A DNA stretch of 64,000 nt from Cryptomeria japonica. Lineage: Eukaryota > Streptophyta > Pinopsida > Cupressales > Cupressaceae. Of the stretch, positions 48,927-58,143 are shown piece by piece. The stretch is taken from positions 334,039,427 to 334,103,426 of the forward strand of contig NC_081414.1 of NCBI RefSeq assembly GCF_030272615.1, written 5' to 3'. Under the pieces are notes generated by a model, which worked only from the letters and a program-made list of their open reading frames with translations, was not told the origin of the DNA and made no database searches. Made by a program: the position numbers and the translations under genes. Each line of letters starts with the position of its first letter. The first letter of the stretch is position 1.

Positions 48927-50088
48927 TGTTAGGCCCAATATGGAAAGTTAATGTACTGAGAGGGGAGGGGTGAATCAGTACTCCAAAACTTTTCTTCAAT
49001 GATAACCGTACTGTTATGCATAAACAAAATAGTGCAGTAACATAAAATAAAGTTAAAACAAATAGATAACAGTCATACATGATTCACTCCTTAACACATA
49101 TATTTTGGTTATGCAGAAACTCTTGGTTAGAGAGAAAAACTGCGGTGGGGATGGCACCCACAACTTCACTACTGCAATAATAAAGAATGCTCGGTTAGAG
49201 CTACATTTAGCTATTTCTGATAGCTTACCCTGTTAGGAGTAACAAGATCTGTTAGATCTACCTTGCTAAAGGATTTTACAACATTTATTCTGAATGCTAC
49301 ACCTGGTTAGAGGCTTTACAATTTATGGACTTGGTTAGAGTCTTTTACTCTATTAAAGGTTTCTCTTTCAATCTTCACAATATTACAATAAAATCATTAC
49401 AAATATCTACAACTTTACATCTGAAATGTTATAGTAGATTCTAAGTGCTCATAATAAGATTACCTTGCTTATAGCATACCTCGGTAACCCATATAGTAAC
49501 TCGGTAAACCCTTTTGTTTACTCTATTCTTCGACTGTTCTCTGAAAACCTTCTTGGTGACCTCTGTGTCTCTGTAACAGTCTTCCTTCATTCATACATGC
49601 ACATTCTTTGCTCTTAACTCATGCTGTATAAATAGATCTCTTAAAATGGTGATCTAATTCATTTCTTCGATCTTACAAACAAGATTCCTCGAATGAATAA
49701 CTAAAAAAAATATTTCATTGGTTAAATTGTCCTTGTAATCATACACAATCTTCTGGTGCAATTTCCAATGTAATAACGGTTAGATGTGCCTCGATCTTGT
49801 AACACATTTTCATATGCATGTCCAGGTTCAATGTATCTGGTAACACGTTTCACTTGGTGTATGTCAACTTGGTGTGTCATCTTTACTGCTCGGTAGTCTC
49901 AAAAATATACTCGATAGACAACTCGGTGTGTACTGCGTTCTGTAACTACTTTCTTCTATAACCGACTAGACTGTGCATACCGACTTCTCTGTGTATATAC
50001 CGATTGTATGATTTGGTAGTGCTAACTGACTAAAATGTATAGTATGACTTTGAATATAAAACTAATGGCAATTTGATAAGTAGTAACA
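48927..50088 (-). repeat. 5' LTR of element A
   Basis: 1,162 bp, the same length as its partner at 42083. It ends …TAACA before the duplicated GAGCA. Confidence 0.96.
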
Positions 50089-51226
50089 GAGCATCCTGAG
50101 TCAATGATCCATTCATCCTTTACTTCAACTTTAGCTGCTAGGGCTTGTTCTACTGGTTGAGCAGTAGGTGTCAGTTGATCTTTTGTTATAGCAACAAAAA
50201 CCCATCCATTGTCTGCTAGATCCTCATCAGAATCATCAGTCACACCTTCATCAGCAATGTAACAAGATTTGTCTTTGTTCTTCTTAAATCTGTATCTTTG
50301 ATATTCAGGATTAGGCTTGTATGTTCTTCTAGCTTCTTCTCTTAGTCTAGCATGTCTATCAGGGCATCTCGAAGCCATATGACCAATCTTATTATAGTTA
50401 AAACATTTAAAGGGTGCTTTACCTTCATACTTACTTCCAACTGGACCTTTTGGCATTTTCCTTGCAAATAGTGCTTCAAGTTCTTCAAGCTCTTCATTCT
50501 CCTTCCTAGTTTCTTCAAGTTCTCTTGCATAAAATGCTTTCCAATCTGATTTGTCAAATGATGGAGCAGATGATGTTGATGCTTTAAAGGCCAAATCTGT
50601 CTTTATAGTAGCAACAGGACCAAATTCCTCAATTTCAAAAGCTGAAAGTTTTCTAATCAATGTATCGCTAGTTACTGATGTATTAGGCATTGTTCTCAAC
50701 TCATTTATAGCAGTAACCTTCATTTTATATGCCGGTGGCAATCCTCTTAAGATTTTTGAAACAATTGCATCCTCACTCAAGGTTCCTCCACAACATTTAA
50801 TACCCAAAACAATTTCATTTACTCTTTCCATAAAGGCAGAAATCCTTTATCTTCTTCCATTTTCAAATGTTCATACCTAACTCGGAAGCTTTCAAGTTTT
50901 GCAACCTTGACTATGGAATCTCCTTCATTCAGTGTTTCCAAATGATCCCAAATAGCCTTAGCAGTAGACCTATTTGATAATCCCATGATTTGTTGATTTG
51001 ATAATGCGCTTAAAAGTGCTTCTCTTACTTTGCAATCATTCTCCTCATCTTTAGCTAAGGTAGTTGGAGCAATTTGACCAGCTACAGCAGCAGTATAACC
51101 ATTCTTTGTAACTTACCAGATGTCCTTACCAATGCAATTCAGATGTGTCTCCATTCTGATCTTCCATATCCCATAGTTGGTTCCATCAAGTTTAGGATTG
51201 TCCTTCCTGAAATAATTAGTAGACAT
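50089..51226 (-). pseudogene. Gag and start of protease of element B
   Basis: ATG at 51226 opens MSTNYFRKDNPKLDGTNYGIW. An in-frame TAA follows a Trp codon (GKDIW-stop-V) at the same place as in element G's gag. A frameshift near 50832-50850 moves into the 50831-50022 frame (ERVNEIVLGIKCC…). The zinc knuckle at about 50365-50410 reads CFNYNKIGHMASRC, with Tyr for the second Cys. The segment ends in the protease motif WIIDSGCS at 50089, where element A is inserted. After removing A and one GAGCA the frame joins exactly to SHHMAGD in the pol segment, so B had a single gag-pol frame. Confidence 0.92.
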
Positions 51227-51269
51227 TGGATCTCCTCAAGTTGTTAAACTTATGCAAAAAGAGGACTAG

Positions 51270-51282
51270 GCTCTGATACCAA
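51270..51282 (-). promoter_or_regulatory. Primer-binding site of element B (tRNA-iMet)
   Basis: Minus strand TTGGTATCAGAGC next to the 5' LTR. Confidence 0.93.
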
Positions 51283-51283
51283 T

Positions 51284-52338
51284 TGTTAGGTCCTATTGAC
51301 AACTGAGAGGGGGGGGGGGGGGGTGAATCAGTTGTCTAATAAATTCAAACCAAATACCACTAAACCAACTTAATGCTTAATACCAATAAACCAGTTAAGT
51401 ATGCTGGTAGACAGTGTTAACAGTAAATTACTATACCGGTAAAGATTAATGCATGAAACATAAATACAAAGTCATCCATAACACATAACACCAATATTTG
51501 TATGTGGAAACCCTGTAAGGGAAAAAAACACAGTGGGAAACCTTACCCACAATTAGATGATACTACTGCAGATAGTAAGCGTACATAAATGGGGTCTGCA
51601 CATGCAGAAAAGCCAACAGCCTAGAGCTCATTGCTCAATCACAAAATGGGAGTCACACTGACTACAATTGGATGGTTAAATCCAATAAGAATGTACTGCA
51701 CAAAATAGCATCTTCATATGCTGGATTTAGTACCGGTGTAATGCTAATATGCTTTCACAATAAACCTAGTTTCACCTTCAAATGATGTCTTCATGTATAC
51801 CTCTTCTTAATCTTGCATATACCTTCACACAATTCTTTTTCACATTCCACATTCGATCTTACATTTATACCATAACCTAAGACCAATTTTAGTAGGTCGG
51901 CTCTACAAGATATTACAATAAAAACATTTTACAATCAATATAATATTTGATGCAATAACCGATTAAATATGGAGGCTTAATGCATTTACAACAATAATAA
52001 ATCATCTTCATAGCGTGCCATGCTGATCTGGAAAAGATAAACCTGCCGGTGTAACCCTAGGTAACCCTGGACCTATTTACCAGTAAAAGCAAATATGCAA
52101 ATATGAATATATCAATGATCAATTCTTCAAAACAAAGTGTCCACATGATGTCTTCGACATTACCAGGTGTCTTCCATATCATTCCAAGTGTCGGTTATCA
52201 TTATATCTTGTCGGTGAACTATATACCAGTAACTGTGCAATAGTTACTTGCTTGCCAGTGAATGTTGTTGGATCTCCAAAGTGCTAGTGTTTTAGTAGGT
52301 GTTGACATCAATGACAAAACTATACCAAAATACCAATA
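51284..52338 (-). repeat. 5' LTR of element B
   Basis: 1,055 bp. It has the longest G-run in the window (about 16 G at 51306-51322). The expected terminal CA has become TA (…ACCAATA). Confidence 0.92.
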
Positions 52339-52343
52339 GGAAT

Positions 52344-52909
52344 TGTGCACCTTCTTCCTCTTATTTACTCTGTGAGATTATTTTTCATTAGACTTTCTTT
52401 CTATGGTTGACGAGGTGTTGTGCAAAACACATCGTTTGTTCTATTGTGCAAGAATTACCATTATTGCCAAGACATCTCATGTGTCACAACAAAAAGAATC
52501 ATGTCGCCATAACACCAAGGGTCGACAGGAAACAAAAAATTTATACCGAAAGATAATGTTATACTGATACAAGGTCACATCAAAAAGAGGGTGTCGGCAT
52601 GACTTGCTGGATCTTTCACCGAAAAGATTGGTGATAAACATGATGTGATTTACAACAACATTTTTCTGAAGTTTTATCAACAAAACTCGATTGATCTTCT
52701 AGGAAATCAAGGTCTCTTGCATAAATAAGATCCTTTATCAATAAACTCATGCAGACAATGAGTAGTGACAAACACAATGTGTAATCGACATGAAAAAGAT
52801 TCCCATTCATTAGTGCCAAATATGAACCGACACTTCTCCCCTTGCATCCTGAACCTGAATCAACTCTGCATCTATGTATTTTGACATCAATGACAACTCA
52901 ATTCCAGCA
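52344..52909 (-). repeat. 5' LTR of element C, second part
   Basis: It resumes TGTGCACCTTCTTCC and matches the end of the 3' LTR through …TGACAACTCAATTCCAGCA. Together with 36595-37636 it rebuilds a ~1.6-kb LTR. Confidence 0.9.
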
Positions 52910-52914
52910 TAACT

Positions 52915-54110
52915 CATAACGAGTTTCATTCTATGGCATGTCGATCAAAGAATCAATAGTAGCCATGGCATCTACAACTTAGTTATTATCTCTTGGACTT
53001 TGTTCAAAGACTATCTCTGTGAAGTAATTTTTGAAGTCATCCACCATTTTCTTATATGGCATGAGTTTCTCATCTTTAGTCCGGTAATCATCCTTTTTCT
53101 TGGCAAATCACAAGGTTAGAGTTCCTCAAAATGTGAAGTTCTTGGATCTTCCACTAAACTGCGATTTGTATTCCTGTTGTTAGTGCCTCATACTTTGCTA
53201 TGTTATTTGTGCAAAGGAATGATAATTGATATGATTTGGGAATGGAATTTCCTTGAGGTGTGATGAAGAGTATACCTATGCCTCCTTTATGTTGTGTATA
53301 TGAACCATCAAAATATAGCTACTAATGTCTCAAGGTTGTCACTGTAAAAGTGAATTCATCTAGGAAGTCTAAGACAATAGGAACTTGTCATCGATCATAG
53401 GTGCACTCGCAAGTTGGTCTGCAATGACTTGTCCTTTAATGGCTTTTATGTTCACATATTCAATATCAAATTCACTCAACAACATGACCCATTTAGCCAA
53501 TCTTCCTATCAGAGTTTCCTTGTTGAGTAGGTATTTTAATGGGTCAATTCTTGCAACAAGCTTTGTTTTATGAGTTAGCATGTAATGACATAATTTGTAT
53601 GAAGCAAAAACCATGACAAGAGACACACAATCAATTGGAGTGTAGTTAAGCTCGTAACCAACTAATGTGTGATTGATGTAATAATTAGCTCGCCCTTTAC
53701 CATCATGATCCTATTGTGACAAGAGTGGCCCCAATGTTATTGGTGTAGCTAATATGTAAAGTAACATGGATTTTCATTAAATAGGCGGCATCAATATTGG
53801 TAGATTTAGGAGATAATATTTGAGAATTTGAAAGGCCCGTTGATACTTCTCATCCCATTTGAACTTGATATTCTTGTGAAGTAAATTTTAAAAAGAATGA
53901 CATTTATCTGCAACTTGTCCTATGAATTTGCAAATTTGTTGAAGTCTTCCTTGCAACGTTCGGAGTTGACTGATGTTCTTTAGAGGGAGCATTTCTAAGA
54001 TAGCTCTAAATTTTGTTGGATCTGCTTCAACACCTTGTTGTGATACGATGTGTTGACAAATTTTCTTGCTACCTCCAATCCTAATGTGAAAAAAATTCTA
54101 GGTCATGTCA
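52915..54110 (-). pseudogene. Gypsy RT (C-part) and RNase H of element D
   Basis: The frame-patched minus-strand translation gives HIVSQQGVEADPTKFRAILE and QLRTLQGRLQQICKFI (RT thumb/connection), YYINHTLVGYELNY, then the open segment 53626-53369 (SLVMVFASYKLCHYML, LAKWVMLLSEFDIEY, ADQLAS), which is the start of Ty3-type RNase H. Further RNase H sequence continues to 52915, where copia C begins. The RT fingers and palm with the YxDD site are missing beyond 54110. Several stops and a frameshift are present. Confidence 0.85.
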
Positions 54111-56879
54111 CTAAGCAGCTAGAGCATACAATTTGCACCTTCAACAAACTGAAGACAAGAAAAAAAAATGCAACAAGGCTTTCCTAGCCTTCTTTACTTC
54201 AAGCTCCACTAGACTCAGGAGGGTATTCCTACTTCTAAGCTTGTATGGTTGATGTACCCATGAGGTTATTAAGACATTCAAGCTCACAAATAGTGGATGA
54301 TTCTCAGTTACATAGGGAATCTTCAACTAATCTCACACTCAACATGAATCCCATTGTCTTTGAGTATTATTGAGACAAATAGAACGTGCATCTCCCAGAA
54401 AATATGAGGGGATAATAGGTGTACATGCTAAAATTTACCCTCTACAACCCTAGGTTTTTATAAAGATGTAATATCCTTAAATAAATTAGGAAAGGAAGGA
54501 AAAACAAGAGAGAAACTTAGATTTAATCATTTTTGAGAGTTTCTGAAATAAGGTTCAAACAAATTTAATAGATCAGTGCATATTTTGGGTGCAAAGTTGA
54601 ATCTCATATTAAGAATGTAAACCTAGACTGTGAAATAACATAAATTAGTGAAACTTTTGAATATTAATGCTTAACATTAATATTGCTCCTCTAGTTATTT
54701 TCATTTTTACCATTCTTGTTAATCCATTACATATTCTCAATTTCACTGTAACATGTAAACAAAATTGAATTCCTTCCTTGAAGGACACCTACATACACAT
54801 TGACAAAAACATTGCCAAGATAAAACAAAATATCCTTGATATTATGATTTGTATAAAATTTATGAATACAACTGGAGATAATTCCTGCAAATATCTTACA
54901 TTTTGTCCTTTAACTAATTAAAAATTTATAGGGAAGGATAAAAACATTCCTTCATTATGAGATTACCCAACCCTAGATGGATCTGCTTCTAACTGCTTAG
55001 GATAAAATATTTCAGAACCCTTAATCATGGTCTTGGTATTCCTTTTATAGCAACAAGGAATGCAACAAGCTACTAGCCATTTACACGTGTCCAACATTTT
55101 ACCTTATTTTCCCATGTATAAAGGATATTACCTAGTAGAACCGGTTGCTTCTGTTTTGTCTTGAAGTGAAACTACCTAGCTAGTTATACATGAAGGCTTT
55201 GTTGCCAAGGCCAAAGTGCTTCCATGAAAACCAACTACCTTGTGAGTCGAGCTACCATCGACCATGGGTGGTTATTGATGTAGCGAAAACTAGGATGCAA
55301 GATTCTCATTATTTTTCCCAGTGGGGGAGAACTTTGATCATTTCTCCCAAGCAAGGCTTCAAAATCACATCTCTTGTGTCTTCATCCTTCATTGTCTCCA
55401 TAGCTCACTTATTCTGAGGGGAAAAAATGGTTGGCAGAGAAATTGGAATTATTTGTAAACAATAGGTAGAGCTTGCAGTCACACTCATGATTTCTAACAT
55501 CTCTCTAATAACTGCAAGTATTTTCAATACCTCTTTGGCTACAAGGTAAATTTTCAATATGTTTCTCTTCAAGAATTCTGCATATCTTCTACAACACATT
55601 CCACTCTAAATATTTTCTCTTTTGCTAGAATGCAACTGCAACCTCTACACACTTCATTTCGTGGTCTCCAAACATAATCTAATAATTATTGAGGATATGT
55701 TTCTTTCAAAGCTCCGCAATATAGATTTCATGTAACATTATCACTATGCTTTGATCGATCACACTCTTTGGTGACAACTGGTTGTCAAGACCACACATTT
55801 GATCTCATCCGCACATTGCATTGATCTATACAAATTATTCCTTTCGACTATTTTTGTATTAGGAAATTGTGTGAGAAAATTCATGATAACCTTGATTTTC
55901 TAACATCTGTACATGAATCAGTAGCTACAATATCCCTTATACTGACATTTTTGGAGTTTTGCACATTTGTTAGGACATTCTTGCAATTTTGACAACATGG
56001 CTAATGATTCGGGCTTACATCGATTGTCATGATCCTACATAAATTAATATCTCAATATTTAATTCTTGGATATATTGTTCTATTTAAATTTTGTTGAATT
56101 AATTCCATCAGTAGGTTCCAAGCCGACGTGTTACTTTCTACTCATCAATAGACACACCTTCTCATTTGTTGTATACTCGGGAACTCGACCAAGAGAAGGA
56201 GACCCTTACAACAGGTTCTGAGTTACTTGACACATCGTCACCTAACCACAACCTTTTGGACACTTGACTAGGGCATAATAAAATTCGGGACCTCATCAAG
56301 GTGCCCAAGAATTCCTCACCGTGGTCCAAGTCACCATATTGACCACTGTGTATACATCACACTAGGAATAACTTAAGACTTGCTCAGATGCAAAAAGTAA
56401 CTTCATCGAGTTCCTGAGTATTAATCCTCATGTCCTTTGGAACTAACTCAACACTCAGCCAAGTCCTTAGAACACTCCATCAAGTGTCCAGATGAACACT
56501 ACTTGGGGCTCAACAAGATACCTTTTCTCACTTCACCCAGTCCTGAATTGTTTTATATGACACATTCACACTACCACATCAGAAAATACTAGGATTCTAT
56601 GAGTCTCAGTAAAATTCTCATATCATTTCAACGCGTGCTGAAAACCTTTTGAATACATGGCCCACACAAATCATGTCCTTTTAATGCCGAAAATATAGGA
56701 CCCAATGCCTATGTCAAATAAAATCTTGAGGTTATCGGCTGAGAAGATGCACTACAATTTTGGGGCCAATTTTAGACAATAAGAAACCCTTGAGAAAATA
56801 CCTTAAGTCATGGTGACCAGGACAGGAGGTCACTGGTCAAATAGAACATGCCCGTGAAAGGGACATTTGAATCCACTAG
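54111..56879. other. Unassigned stretch without a supported gene
   Basis: No coherent ORF, gag/pol motif or RNA gene. At 54475 a TGTAATATCCTT start and at 55124-55134 its inverted counterpart AAGGATATTAC could mark another LTR-like unit of about 660 bp, but the flanks do not match. The short ORF at 55190-55417 has no signature. Confidence 0.5.
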
Positions 56880-57900
56880 TACATTCAGAGCTGATTTCCG
56901 ACGGTTGTTTGTCGGATTTGCGATGAATTTTCATCGGAGTGTCGACAAAATCAACCGTTGAAAACTCAACGTCGGATTGGTCGACGATGCCATGCCCGTC
57001 GGAAATATGACAATTCAATGGACTCTGCCGACATTGTATGTCCATCGATTACATCGTCGGTCGAAAGCTTGGTATTCGTCGTAATTCTGACGATGATAAT
57101 TTTTATCAAAAAATAATAATTATTATCGATGTCGACGTTTCCTTCCTTCGATGGCTCTTTTATATCGATGAGACATCGCTGGGTCTCATCAATAACTTTT
57201 GAATTCAGATCGATGAGACCCAGCGATGTCTCATCGATATAAAAGAGCCATCGAAGGAAGGAAACACCGATGAATTCTAGAAAGGACCCACCGAAGATAA
57301 TAACTTCATCGACAAAAGATATCGAAGAAAGCAGAGAGGGTCTTCATCGATGAGAAAAGTTCTCGAGGAAATAATACTATCGGTGCAACATAAAAAGGAC
57401 CCATTGAAAGGAGTGTTTTCATCGAAAGAATAATATCGATTAGACAAAAGGAAGCTACATCAATAAAAGATATCGATGAGGATATAGGTTTCGAGGAGGT
57501 TAAAAGGCATGTTCTCGATATGCGTGGTTTTGCCAATGTAACTTTATCGGTGAAGAACGAAAAGGGAAAATAAAGAAAAGCTTCGGTGAGATAATAGACC
57601 CATTCATCGACAGGGCATAGTGATATTGATGAAAGAAGTATTTCAATGGAAAAATAAAGGAGGACACCGAAGCCCAAGGTTTCTTTGACATAAGACCCGA
57701 TGGATATCAGATATGTTTCAATGAGGAGATAACCATACTGACTGAATATAGTATTTCGATGAAGGGAAAAAATACTTGATCGAAGTAATATTCGAAACAA
57801 AAGTATTGTCGATAGAAACAAAGAGATCAAAGGACTAAAGAAATAAATGATCAAAAGACATATCCTCATCGAAATGATTATTGATTGCCGCGCGGAAAAT
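56880..57900. other. CpG-rich tract dense in TCGAT/CGACG motifs
   Basis: Unlike the CpG-poor surroundings, 56880-57110 is full of CGACG, TCGG and TCGATG words. From 57120 to 57860 ATCGA/TCGATG recurs every few tens of bases in both orientations. A 187-codon ORF on the minus strand (57306-57869) is Ile/Leu/Ser/Phe-rich and looks like a by-product of the repeated motifs. The role is unknown; it could be LTR or leader sequence of the element carrying the gene at 58144. Confidence 0.6.
57137..57265. repeat. Perfect 54-bp inverted repeat (hairpin)
   Basis: Arms 57137-57190 and 57212-57265 are exact reverse complements, base by base, around a 21-nt spacer. Arms begin GTTTCCTTCCTTCGATGG and include a TATATCGATGAGACATCG core. 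An RNA from either strand would fold into a 54-bp stem. Confidence 0.97.
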
Positions 57901-58143
57901 CAGAAACAAATCCCAGGGAAGGTCACATCGCCATTAAATTCAAACATGTGCTCGAGTGACCGTTGTCCAAACCACCATTACTAACTGATTAAATACACCA
58001 TAAGTAGTAGATCAACATCAAAGGATACAACATTAAGGAATTCACAGGCGACGAACTGAAAGCAGGAATTGGGCAAATTCATAGATAAAGCTCAGTAATT
58101 CCAAGTAAGTTGTTTGCACACAAACCTCTTTTTTAAAATTCAA

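Larger units (their letters stand above)
42083..50088 (-). mobile_element. Non-autonomous LTR element A with two large accessory ORFs (innermost)
   Basis: 8,006 bp with exact 5-bp duplications GAGCA at 42078-42082 and 50089-50093. LTRs 42083-43244 and 48927-50088 are both 1,162 bp with about 45 differences and no indel (about 96% identity by eye). It has a PBS, a polypurine tract and Sirevirus-like end motifs, but no protease, integrase, RT or RNase H. Between PBS and PPT lie ORF1 (zinc knuckles) and ORF2 (unknown, about 1,157 codons). It split the protease codons of B. Confidence 0.96.
37637..52338 (-). mobile_element. Copia element B (Sirevirus-like), third level of the nest
   Basis: LTRs 37637-38702 and 51284-52338. 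Flanks GGAAC (37632-37636) and GGAAT (52339-52343) form the target duplication inside C's LTR. About 6.7 kb remain once element A is removed. Gag-protease-integrase-RT-RNase H form one long frame, broken mainly by TAG stops. LTR divergence is about 6% in the ~600 bp that I compared by eye. The LTRs are rich in ACCGGTA/TCGGTA words. Confidence 0.94.
29316..52909 (-). mobile_element. Copia element C (Sirevirus-like), second level of the nest
   Basis: 3' LTR 29316-30890, internal region 30891-36594, 5' LTR 36595-37636 continuing at 52344-52909 after removal of B. Flanks read GAACT (29311-29315) and TAACT (52910-52914), a target duplication with one mismatch. Across this junction D's pol reads continuously (…RYE|FLVDN…). 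LTR divergence is the highest of the three nested copias (about 9-10% in the ~600 bp I compared by eye). Its gag-pol is heavily broken. Confidence 0.9.
22711..54110 (-). mobile_element. Ty3/gypsy element D (Athila/Tat-like), outermost level of the nest
   Basis: On the minus strand: RT/RNase H (54110 to 52915), then, after removing the inserted copia C, integrase (29315 to 27977), a roughly 5-kb 3' extension with an antisense gene, a polypurine tract, and the start of the 3' LTR at 22924. The RT N-part, gag and 5' LTR are missing beyond 54110. The integrase C-terminus (GAYQLSTPEGEPL) lacks a chromodomain and fits Athila/Tat elements, which often carry extra ORFs between integrase and 3' LTR. 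The left boundary given here is only the part I can tie to the LTR. Confidence 0.75.

Noticed and set aside
54141-54326. Short ORF beyond the element D RT
   Set aside because: No similarity to gypsy RT; composition consistent with non-coding DNA.
54475-55134. Another 660-bp LTR-like unit with ends TGTAATATCC/GGATATTAC
   Set aside because: The right end lacks CA and the flanks show no duplication.
57306-57869. 187-codon ORF on the minus strand
   Set aside because: Composition is dominated by Ile, Leu, Ser and Phe and follows the repeated TCGAT motifs. No start context or family signature.
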